NCBI GenBank assembly: GCA_025057335.1 | Contig: JANWXG010000052.1 | Span: 1 to 13,224 of the forward strand | Length of the DNA: 13,224 nucleotides | From: a bacterium | Lineage (GTDB): Bacteria; Armatimonadota; HRBIN16 | Direction of reading: 5' to 3' | In this document: piece by piece, positions 1-5,814 of the stretch | Position numbering within the stretch: the first letter of the stretch is position 1 | Layout of the letters: every line of letters begins with the position of its first letter | The notes under the pieces: model-generated | Told to the model about the DNA's origin: nothing | The model's database searches: none | Seen by the model: only the letters and a program-made list of their open reading frames with translations | Made by a program: the position numbers and the translations under genes

Positions 1-632
1 ACCTGCACCGCCCACTCGACAGGCGCACGCACAAACCGATTGCGCAGACCTTCCCTTTCCCCTTGCTGCGGCGGCGAGAAGGGGTTTTGCAAACATTCCT
101 GTCTCCTCTCCTCGACGCGCTCATCGGTCAGCTGGGCAGAGTAGAGATAGCCTAGGGGGTCTATGTCCAGCGTGAAAACCGCCCTTTGCCCCGACGTGTG
201 GCGCAGGAAAAAGCGCACGTGCGCGGCGGAAGCTCGCCGACGGAGCATGTAGGGGGCTGCCATGAACGCCTCCTCTACCGTCCACTGCTGTGCGGAGGTG
301 GTAGCGGCAGGAGCTGGAGCCTGCTCCTGTGGCAGCGCGACTTGCACCCCGCGACGGCGCAGCTCGAACAGCGCCTGCTTCACCGCCCGCCTCAGCGCGC
401 CCGTCACCCCAGCCTGAGCTACCAGATACGTCAGCACGCCCGCATAGTCGGGCTGAGTCCCCATCCACTGCGCTGCCGTGACCTGCTCCTCTGGCGGAAG
501 CGCCAGCAACTGTTGCGCTGCTTCTGCTACACGCGGGTCATGCACGTCCAGCACGCCTTGCGCAGGTTGCAGTAAGCTCAGTGTGGACTCTTCCAGGGCA
601 GCGACAACGGCCTGCCTCTTGTGCTTCGCCAT
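1..632 (-). CDS. Hypothetical protein, C-terminus cut off by the window edge
   Basis: A reading frame of 210 complete codons, open to the left edge, begins at ATG 632-630 with MAKHKRQAVVAALEE. An in-frame TGA four codons upstream makes this the first possible ATG, GTG or TTG start. The purine-rich GGGAGGA lies about 14 nt upstream, rather far. The first ~100 residues are Ala/Gln/Leu-rich and look helical, with a basic stretch KQALFELRRRGVQVALPQ near residues 87-104. An Ala/Pro/Thr linker follows, then a mixed region (EEAFMAAPYMLRRRASAAHV, then RAVFTLDIDPLGYLYSAQL). The layout of helical repeat, basic helix, Pro-rich linker and small alpha/beta part vaguely resembles uncharacterised proteins of Armatimonadota and Chloroflexota, but I cannot name a family. 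It starts 69 nt after the hydrolase stop on the same strand, so co-transcription is possible. Other frames here give low-complexity, unlikely proteins. Confidence 0.72.
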   Translation of the reverse strand, partial: MAKHKRQAVVAALEESTLSLLQPAQGVLDVHDPRVAEAAQQLLALPPEEQVTAAQWMGTQPDYAGVLTYLVAQAGVTGALRRAVKQALFELRRRGVQVALPQEQAPAPAATTSAQQWTVEEAFMAAPYMLRRRASAAHVRFFLRHTSGQRAVFTLDIDPLGYLYSAQLTDERVEERRQECLQNPFSPPQQGEREGLRNRFVRAPVEWAVQ

Positions 633-701
633 CCGTGAAAGTCATTTCCTCCCCTGTTGGTTGCTTCATATTTTCGCATCACACAGGCGGGTTCCTACCT
701 G

Positions 702-2162
702 CTACCCTGCAGTATACGTGAGAACGCTTCGTGCCGGCACTTCTACGGTCTCCGTAGTCTTCACCTCCTGCAACTGGGCAAGATCATGCTGAGCAGAAGT
801 GATGTGTGCTGTCAGCTGTCTGAAGGCATTGTCCACACTCCATTGAATCCGCGCCGACACATTGCTGAGGTTAACAATCACACAAATCAGTCGCGGTCTC
901 TGTGCCTGTGTATAGGCAGAGATGAGCAGGCTCTCGTCCAACTCGGATGGCTCAGCGTGTACGCGCACTGCCCCTGGACGGATAAAGCGACTGAAATTAC
1001 CCAGAACCCACAGCGTCTTGGAGGGGAGGATATTTTGCTCGCCTGTGCGCCGATAGTCGGTGTAGATGAGCCCATCTTTGTAGTCGTATGGTGATACAGC
1101 GAGCCACCAGTGCCAGGCTGAAGCGTTTGCCACGGTCAGGTCGTAGTGGATTACCCGTGCCACGCGCAGCGCTGTATCGATGCCCACATCGCGATGATGC
1201 TCCATCACGCAGTATTCTGTCTGCCAGTACTGGGCGCCTGGGGCGTAGCGATCGATGTTCTCGCGTACTGTACGCCGCAGGTCTTTCAACAGGCGCAGGC
1301 TGGAATCGGTCCAGTAGGAATGAGCGCTGATGCGATTGCCTACGCGCCGGCGCATTTCGGGGTCGCCAAGCAGGTCGCGAATATACTGACCGTACATGCC
1401 CCAGCCCTTCGAGCGGTTGCCGTGTGTGTAGGCTGCGCTGGGGTCGTCTTCTCGTGCCCAGCGCCGGTAGAACTCATCATCCAGCAGCGATATCAGGTCG
1501 CCTGCTTCAGGTACTACAATCTCAGTCGCTAATCGACGCGAGCGAATCTCCCTATGCAGTGCAACAATAACCCGCTTCAGGTCGTCGTTGTTGTAGCGGC
1601 AACCTTCCTGACCACCTTCCCAGTCCCAGTTCGGTTCATTCACCGGGCTGACGTAGTGGAAAGGCAGCCCCTTTCCCGCAAAATGTTGTAACACATCGGC
1701 CAGGAAGCGGGCAAAGTGCTCTTCGTAGCCTGGCTTCAGATTGGTGGAGCCAGAGCGGCTATCGCAATGGGCGTGTCCGTTTTTAGTCATCCACACAGGT
1801 GGGCTATATACACAAGCAAGGAAGCGTTCTACCCCGCGCTTTCTGGCGGCGCGCAGAAACCATTGCTGCCCTGCATGTTTGTTCCAGTCGTAATCGGCGT
1901 TTTCTGCAACCTTGAATACCTCGGCACCGCGCCAGGGGTCCCACAGCTGGTCAGTATAAGCGCCGCCGGCGCCGATGTTGAACCGCCACAGCGAGAGCCC
2001 AATCCCCTTTTCCCGCGAGAAGAGCAGGTCAGCAAGCAGGTTCTTGTTTGCCTCCGTCCACTCTCTGCCGATAGGGTCTATTGTCCAGGTGCCCGAGGCT
2101 CCGAAGTGCTCGATGCGCTGGTAGCGTCTTCGTGTATCTATTCGCACGGTGCAGGTCGTCAT
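702..2162 (-). CDS. GH30-type glycoside hydrolase (endo-beta-1,6-galactanase-like)
   Basis: A 486-aa protein of the clan GH-A O-glycosyl hydrolase type (family GH30, XynC/beta-1,6-galactanase group). The N-terminal QRIEHFGASGTW (residues ~15-26) starts the barrel. VSPVNEPNWDWEGG contains the likely acid/base Glu176, and QYWQTEYCVME contains the likely nucleophile Glu316. WHWWLAVSPYDYKDGLIY (~351-368) is also typical, and the C-terminal ~100 residues fit the family's beta-sandwich. I place the start at ATG 2162-2160, with GGGAG six nt upstream, and not at the further upstream codon near 2216, because that extension would run through the operator and -10 region. With this start no signal peptide is visible, so the enzyme would be cytoplasmic unless exported another way; this suggests it acts on imported oligosaccharides. 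Divergent from a LacI-type gene and apparently controlled by it. Exact substrate is inference. Confidence 0.88.
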   Translation of the reverse strand: MTTCTVRIDTRRRYQRIEHFGASGTWTIDPIGREWTEANKNLLADLLFSREKGIGLSLWRFNIGAGGAYTDQLWDPWRGAEVFKVAENADYDWNKHAGQQWFLRAARKRGVERFLACVYSPPVWMTKNGHAHCDSRSGSTNLKPGYEEHFARFLADVLQHFAGKGLPFHYVSPVNEPNWDWEGGQEGCRYNNDDLKRVIVALHREIRSRRLATEIVVPEAGDLISLLDDEFYRRWAREDDPSAAYTHGNRSKGWGMYGQYIRDLLGDPEMRRRVGNRISAHSYWTDSSLRLLKDLRRTVRENIDRYAPGAQYWQTEYCVMEHHRDVGIDTALRVARVIHYDLTVANASAWHWWLAVSPYDYKDGLIYTDYRRTGEQNILPSKTLWVLGNFSRFIRPGAVRVHAEPSELDESLLISAYTQAQRPRLICVIVNLSNVSARIQWSVDNAFRQLTAHITSAQHDLAQLQEVKTTETVEVPARSVLTYTAG

Positions 2163-2186
2163 CTTGTGCTCCCTCGGCAAAAATTG

Positions 2187-2202
2187 GCTAAAATATTTTA
2201 GC
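2187..2202. promoter_or_regulatory. Operator 1: perfect 16-bp palindrome at the hydrolase promoter
   Basis: GCTAAAATATTTTAGC is its own reverse complement. Two further bases on each side (2184-2185 and 2204-2205) also pair, leaving one mismatch, so the site matches the second palindrome 55 bp away (centre to centre). It covers the proposed -10 and start point of the hydrolase promoter. The natural binder is the LacI-type protein encoded next door (inference). Confidence 0.8.
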
Positions 2203-2224
2203 AAACCCCTTGACAAAAGCGCAA
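2195..2224 (-). promoter_or_regulatory. Probable sigma70-type promoter of the GH30 gene
   Basis: On the minus strand TTGCGC (2224-2219) and TAAAAT (2200-2195) are separated by 18 bp, which would give a leader of about 25 nt before the ATG at 2162. The -10 lies inside operator 1. The -35 is only a partial match, which fits a gene that is normally off. Its -35 sits four bases from the -35 of the opposing lacI promoter. Confidence 0.5.
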
Positions 2225-2238
2225 GATAGAGTTATAAT
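2210..2238 (+). promoter_or_regulatory. Full-consensus sigma70 promoter of the lacI-type gene
   Basis: TTGACA (2210-2215) and TATAAT (2233-2238) are both perfect and the spacer is exactly 17 bp. Transcription would begin near 2245, inside operator 2. Such a strong promoter in front of a regulator gene makes sense only if it is tightly autorepressed. Confidence 0.88.
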
Positions 2239-2260
2239 GTTGCTAAAGTATTTTAGCAAC
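2239..2260. promoter_or_regulatory. Operator 2: 22-bp palindrome over the lacI start point
   Basis: The arms GTTGCTAAA and TTTAGCAAC (2239-2247 and 2252-2260) are exact inverted copies; only one central base pair breaks symmetry. The half-site is the same as in operator 1. It begins directly after the -10 box and ends 10 bp before the ATG, a classic position for a repressor that blocks its own gene. The centre is TA, not the CG usual for LacI-family sites. Confidence 0.82.
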
Positions 2261-2270
2261 GGGAAGAACA

Positions 2271-3323
2271 ATGTCCTCCTTATCTCGGCGGAAAAGACGA
2301 TCTACACTCGATGAGGTAGCCAGGCGGGCAGGAGTCTCCCGCACGACTGCCTCGCTTGTGCTGAGCGGTAAAGCGACAACGCATCGCATTTCGGAGGAGA
2401 CCTATCGTCGCGTTCAGGAGGCGGCGCAAGCGCTGGACTACAGCCCGAACTTGCTGGTGCGTTCGCTGCAGCGTGGGCGCACGCATGTGCTCTCTTTCTT
2501 CAACGCCTTCCGCTTACGCGCGGTGAACGACCTGTATATGGACAGATTGTCTACTGCCGTCGAGCGGGCGGCGGGAAAACTCGGCTACGATGTGCTGGTG
2601 CATTGCGACTTCAGCCGACCACCTGAGGAGACCTATCGTTTCCTGAATGGTGGGCGTGCCGACGGGTTGCTGCTGTTTGCTCCGCTACCCGACGACCCTT
2701 TGCTGCCTCTGTTGAGGCGGTCGCGTTTGCCCGTAGTGCTGCTGAACGCGCGAGACTGCGAAGGGACACTACCGTCAGTCCGCGACGATGTGGAGAGCGG
2801 GATGAGGCAGGTGGCGGAGACGCTGGTGGCGCTGGGGCATCGGCGTATTGCGGCTGTGATCGAGGAAGGAAGTGACTTCCGCGATGCGGTGCCGCGCGTC
2901 CGCCTGTTGCAGCGATATTTACGAGAGCTGGGGGGCGACCTGCCTGAGCACTGCATTCATAGCTACTGGAGTGAAAGGAGGCAGGTGCTAGACCATCTTC
3001 TGAGCGAGCCTCATCCCCCCACTGCCGTTTTCTGCTGGCGCGACTGGCTAGCGTATCGCCTGCTGGAAGATTGCGACCGCCTGGGCGTAGAAGTGCCCTC
3101 GCAGCTATCGGTATTGGGTTACGATGGGCTACACTGGCCCGCCACCACACGTCATGTGGCAGCCTCGGTGCATGTTGACCTCAATGCGCTGGCGGAAGCA
3201 GCGGTCTACCTGCTGCACCAGTATATCGTCGGCGAACGCGAAGACACCGCCGACATCGCGATACCCGTGCAGCTCCACTTTGGAACGACGCTGGATGCTG
3301 CACCAGCATCCAGCCGAATATAA
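2271..3323 (+). CDS. LacI-family transcriptional repressor
   Basis: A 350-aa protein of usual LacI/GalR size. Residues 12-33 (TLDEVARRAGVSRTTASLVL and the next two) form the helix-turn-helix. The hinge helix follows at about 58-68 (SPNLLVRSLQRG), and from ~72 on a periplasmic-binding-protein-like effector domain, including DGLLLFAPLPDD, LGHRRIAAV and PTAVFCWRDWLAYRL. The recognition-helix positions that read Y-Q in E. coli LacI are R24-T25 here, and the usual SRV is SLV, so it should read a different half-site. Start ATG 2271 has a modest GGGAAG upstream. It lies in a divergent pair with the hydrolase, with matching palindromes at both promoters, so it most likely represses both in response to a sugar (inference). 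A pilin-like gene follows after 25 bp with no terminator between. Confidence 0.95.
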   Translation: MSSLSRRKRRSTLDEVARRAGVSRTTASLVLSGKATTHRISEETYRRVQEAAQALDYSPNLLVRSLQRGRTHVLSFFNAFRLRAVNDLYMDRLSTAVERAAGKLGYDVLVHCDFSRPPEETYRFLNGGRADGLLLFAPLPDDPLLPLLRRSRLPVVLLNARDCEGTLPSVRDDVESGMRQVAETLVALGHRRIAAVIEEGSDFRDAVPRVRLLQRYLRELGGDLPEHCIHSYWSERRQVLDHLLSEPHPPTAVFCWRDWLAYRLLEDCDRLGVEVPSQLSVLGYDGLHWPATTRHVAASVHVDLNALAEAAVYLLHQYIVGEREDTADIAIPVQLHFGTTLDAAPASSRI

Positions 3324-3348
3324 ACATCACGACAAGGAGGGAGCAACG

Positions 3349-4095
3349 ATGCTGGTTTCAACGACACGGCGGACGCGAGCCTTCACCCTGATTGAGCTGC
3401 TCGTTGTCATCGCCATCATCGCCATTCTGGCGGCGATCCTGTTCCCTGTGTTCGCGCAGGCGCGAGAGAAGGCACGCTCGACCACCTGTCTGTCCAACAT
3501 GAAACAGATTATGCTGGGCGAGCTGATGTACATCCAGGACTTCGACGAGGTCCACAGCTGGACGTGGGGATGGCATCCCACCTGGGTGCCCTGGCACCAG
3601 CAGATTCACCCTTACGTCAAAAACCAACAGATATGGCGATGCCCAGATGACGCTTGGGCGCGTGGGCAAGATGCCACCGACAACACCAAACCTGCAATCC
3701 CTGTGACCTACAGTCAGAACTTCCGCTGGCCTGAGTCCGGCTGGGGCTGGGGCGCTGACTCCTATAGCTTCCGTATGTCTCCTGCAGGCGCCGCCGAGTC
3801 GACCATCGTCAATCCTGCCACGACCATCTTCATGGCGGAGCGTCCCAACTGGTATCACCAGTGGAGCGTCGGCTGGGCAACAGAGGTGTTCTGGGACTAC
3901 AACGAGTTCAACATGCAGGGCGGTGGAGCCACTATCCACTCGCTGGGCAGCAACTATGCCATGTGCGATGGGCATGTGAAGTGGATGCGTCGTGACCAAA
4001 CAACACGCCCTGTCGGCAACCAGACCTCTGACCCCGCACGGCGTGACCCGCCCAACGGCCCCTGGCCCAATGGCATGTGGGACAAACGGCAGTAG
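3349..4095 (+). CDS. Type IV pilin-like protein with H-X9-DG motif, Trp-rich
   Basis: A 248-aa protein. An upstream in-frame extension into the lacI gene exists, but ATG 3349 has AAGGAGG eight nt before it and places the prepilin leader correctly: a short basic leader (RRTR), then A-FTLIELL at residues 11-18, Glu16 as the +5 glutamate, and a ~20-residue hydrophobic helix IAIIAILAAILFPVF. The residue before the cleavage site is Ala11 rather than the usual Gly. Near the C-terminus HSLGSNYAMCDGHVKW carries the H-X9-DG motif (His197, Asp207-Gly208) of the prepilin-processing-associated family. The middle is rich in tryptophan (17 in 248), with clusters such as WTWGWHPTWVPW and GWGWG. Family members are expanded in Armatimonadota and Planctomycetota; their role is poorly known, possibly surface pseudopilins or glycan binding. 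Co-transcription with lacI suggests it belongs to the same sugar response. Confidence 0.9.
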   Translation: MLVSTTRRTRAFTLIELLVVIAIIAILAAILFPVFAQAREKARSTTCLSNMKQIMLGELMYIQDFDEVHSWTWGWHPTWVPWHQQIHPYVKNQQIWRCPDDAWARGQDATDNTKPAIPVTYSQNFRWPESGWGWGADSYSFRMSPAGAAESTIVNPATTIFMAERPNWYHQWSVGWATEVFWDYNEFNMQGGGATIHSLGSNYAMCDGHVKWMRRDQTTRPVGNQTSDPARRDPPNGPWPNGMWDKRQ

Positions 4096-4112
4096 AGGTG
4101 AGGTGGCTCCCC

Positions 4113-4316
4113 GTGAGGCGAGAGGTCAGTCCCACAATCGTGATTGCGCTGGTGGCTGTCGTAGTGGCGCTCATCGTAGGAGCCTACTACTACCTCAGCG
4201 CACCACGCACGCCTAGAGGGGTAAAGTATACGCCGGGCGTGCCGCCATGGGTGGAGCAAGGCAGTTCGTATAAGCCGACGCCAGATTACCCGCCAGCGGC
4301 ACCTGCCCGGCAGTGA
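4113..4316 (+). CDS. Small single-span membrane protein, Pro-rich tail
   Basis: A 67-aa protein: basic/polar N-terminus (MRREVSP), one hydrophobic span at about residues 8-28 ending in YYYL, then a tail with PRTPRG, PPWVEQGSSY and PTPDYPPAAPA. The start is uncertain. GTG 4113 has AGGTGG six nt upstream and is preferred; GTG 4098 and ATG 4077 are in frame, the latter overlapping the pilin-like gene. It begins 17 nt after the pilin-like stop, so it is probably the last gene of the lacI-pilin unit. The positive N-terminus predicts N-in, C-out topology, leaving the tail outside. I do not recognise a named family; no function is assigned. Confidence 0.68.
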   Translation: MRREVSPTIVIALVAVVVALIVGAYYYLSAPRTPRGVKYTPGVPPWVEQGSSYKPTPDYPPAAPARQ

Positions 4317-4343
4317 GAGACGGTAGGGTAATCTTCGTTTCTT

Positions 4344-4396
4344 GACGGCTAAAGCCATCTCCTACGGTGTTAGGGGATAGAATGGCTTTAGCCGTC
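4344..4396. repeat. REP-like hairpin: 15-bp perfect inverted repeat
   Basis: GACGGCTAAAGCCAT (4344-4358) is exactly complementary to ATGGCTTTAGCCGTC (4382-4396). Inside, CTCCTA (4359-4364) can pair with TAGGGG (4371-4376, one G-T pair) around a six-base loop, leaving a five-base bulge. It lies 27 bp after the small membrane gene. No T-run follows either arm, so it is not a standard intrinsic terminator; an interspersed palindromic repeat is more likely. Confidence 0.7.
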
Positions 4397-4541
4397 GTTG
4401 CCAAGGATGCCTGATTCGCTACCAGTACGCTCGCCTTCATCATCACCATGCACCGCGACAAACGGTACCGCCTCGCGTAGGGAAAATCCCTTGCGCTCAC
4501 GAAATGAGAAGTGCATTGCACATTCCGAGGAGGCTGTGAAG

Positions 4542-5294
4542 ATGGCAGCGTTTCGCATTGCCTTACAAACCTATACCGTGCGCGAGGAGATGGCGCGAGA
4601 CTTCAAGGGAACTCTGCAGAAGATAGCCGAGATGGGATACCCCGCAGTGCAACTTTCCGACACAGGCGGAATGAGCATCGAGGAGGCGCGGAACTTTTTG
4701 GAGAGCCTCGGCTTGACGGTGTTCGGCGGACACTTTGGTCTCGAGCAGTTAGAAAAAAATCTGGATAGCGTGCTGCAACTAGCACGCGGGCTGGACATGG
4801 AGTATATCGTCGTGCCCTGGTTGGCTGAGGAGCTGCGCCGAGATGCCGACGGCTGGAAAGGCGTGGCGCAGCGCATGAACGCCATCGGGCAAAAGGTCGT
4901 GGACGCTGGTTTCGTCTTCGGCTACCACAACCACTCGTTCGAGTTCCAGCGCTTTGACGGCAAGTATGGGTTGGACATCCTGATGGAGAACACCGACCCC
5001 CAGCTGGTGCAGCTGGAGTTGGACACGTACTGGGTCAAGCATGGAGGCGAGGACCCCGCTGAATACATCCGCAAGTACGCTGGGCGTGTGCCCCTACTTC
5101 ACCTGAAGGATATGGCGCAGGACGGCAGCTTTGCCGAGGTGGGGCACGGCATCCTGGATTGGGACAGCATTTTCCAGGCAGCGGAAGAGGCAGGGGTCAA
5201 GTGGGCAGCAGTGGAGCAAGACACCTGCCAGCGCCCACCTTTGGAAAGTGCTCGGCTCAGTCTAGAGTTTCTGAAGTCGAAGGGGTTGCTGTAA
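4542..5294 (+). CDS. Sugar phosphate isomerase/epimerase-like TIM-barrel protein
   Basis: A 250-aa protein of the xylose-isomerase-like TIM-barrel superfamily (AP endonuclease 2 fold, COG1082 type). FRIALQTYTVREEM starts the barrel, and YPAVQLSD is strand 2. GYHNHSFEF holds a likely metal-ligand Glu134, LELDTYWVKHGG Asp161, LLHLKDM His187 and WAAVEQDTC Glu225. The ending PLESARLSLEFLKSKGLL is typical of this group. The frame is open further upstream, but ATG 4542 has CGAGGAGG eight nt before it and gives a normal N-terminus. Members interconvert or dehydrate sugars and inositols (for example IolE); substrate cannot be read from sequence. Upstream lie two tiny palindromes (4479-4491, 4511-4521) of unknown meaning. 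A cytoplasmic enzyme, probably monocistronic, since hairpins lie on both sides. Confidence 0.9.
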   Translation: MAAFRIALQTYTVREEMARDFKGTLQKIAEMGYPAVQLSDTGGMSIEEARNFLESLGLTVFGGHFGLEQLEKNLDSVLQLARGLDMEYIVVPWLAEELRRDADGWKGVAQRMNAIGQKVVDAGFVFGYHNHSFEFQRFDGKYGLDILMENTDPQLVQLELDTYWVKHGGEDPAEYIRKYAGRVPLLHLKDMAQDGSFAEVGHGILDWDSIFQAAEEAGVKWAAVEQDTCQRPPLESARLSLEFLKSKGLL

Positions 5295-5309
5295 CCACAT
5301 CTGGTGAAG

Positions 5310-5355
5310 CGCGCTCCGTCATGTCCAGAGGAGGTATGACGGAGCGCGGCGCTCC
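5310..5355. repeat. Hairpin cluster downstream of the isomerase gene
   Basis: CGCGCTCCGTCAT (5310-5322) and ATGACGGAGCGCG (5336-5348) form a perfect 13-bp stem with a 13-base loop. The right arm also starts a second palindrome, GGAGCGC-G-GCGCTCC (5341-5355), so the two folds exclude each other. It sits 15 bp after the isomerase stop and could slow transcription, but there is no T-run. It may be a genome-wide repeat unit. Confidence 0.65.
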
Positions 5356-5746
5356 AAGGTGGTTTGCCCCACGAGCAGGATACGCTCTACTGTGTCCGTG
5401 ATGAAGGGCTTTGCAGAGGAGGTCACCATCTGCAGCCACACGAGCCATTTCAGATTGTTCACCTCCTTCCGAATTGCATAGGAAACAGCTCCTGCAGCGG
5501 AGGGGACAGGCGCTGTGCCCCTCTGGGGATGGTCGGCAGGGTAGAGAGCGAGTTCCCCCAAGAAGGCAGTGGGATGCCCACCTATTTCAAAGGGGGGCTA
5601 TGTTCAAAACGGACGTGCTAGCGTAGGTTCTTCCGATCCGTGCAAGCGGATTTGGCTCTCATCGTAGCCTCAGACTCTGCCGAGATAGCCATGCGTTGAA
5701 CCGAACTCCCCTGTCACCACAGTGTTCCAAACACCCTTCCCCCTTG

Positions 5747-5776
5747 TTGACACCTCACGGGCACTGGAGGTAAACT
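5747..5776 (+). promoter_or_regulatory. Probable sigma70-type promoter of dxs
   Basis: A perfect TTGACA -35 (5747-5752) is followed after 18 bp by TAAACT (5771-5776, four of six consensus bases). Transcription would start near 5783, about 30 nt before the GTG start. The Shine-Dalgarno AAGGAG at 5802-5807 then lies within the short leader. Confidence 0.6.
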
Positions 5777-5814
5777 GTTGTATGGAACCGAGCCGCTTTT
5801 CAAGGAGATGACCC

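Larger units (their letters stand above)
5295..5814. other. 520-bp stretch without a convincing gene
   Basis: The left end holds a hairpin cluster (5310-5355) and the right end the dxs promoter and leader (from 5747). In between, all frames on both strands give only short, low-quality reading frames. On the minus strand some segments look protein-like: an 80-codon frame at 5561-5319 includes SSAKPFITDTVERILLVGQT, and a stretch near 5735-5680 reads NTVVTGEFGSTHGYLGRV before a stop. They are in different frames and lack good starts, so decayed coding or repeat DNA is possible. No tRNA or riboswitch form was seen. Confidence 0.5.

Noticed and set aside
186..575. Plus-strand frame of 129 codons
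   Set aside because: Low-quality His/Arg/Leu-rich sequence; the opposite strand has a better protein with a defined start.
3124..3348. In-frame upstream extension of the pilin-like gene into lacI
   Set aside because: The ATG at 3349 has an ideal ribosome site and gives a proper prepilin leader; the extension only runs through lacI in another frame.
4344..4396. Reading this hairpin as a third operator of the LacI-type regulator because its arms contain GCTAAA and TTTAGC
   Set aside because: The half-sites are 20+ bases apart and embedded in a different, longer palindrome; the similarity is six bases and may be chance.
4479..4521. Short palindromes AGGGA-AAA-TCCCT and GTGCA-T-TGCAC before the first isomerase gene
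   Set aside because: Arms of five bases are expected by chance at this scale; no second copy supports a regulator site.
5257..5448. 63-codon minus-strand frame with AGGAGGT upstream
   Set aside because: The ribosome-like site is about 12 nt away, the frame runs through the hairpin repeat and into the isomerase gene, and the protein is Pro/Ala/Gly-rich without features.
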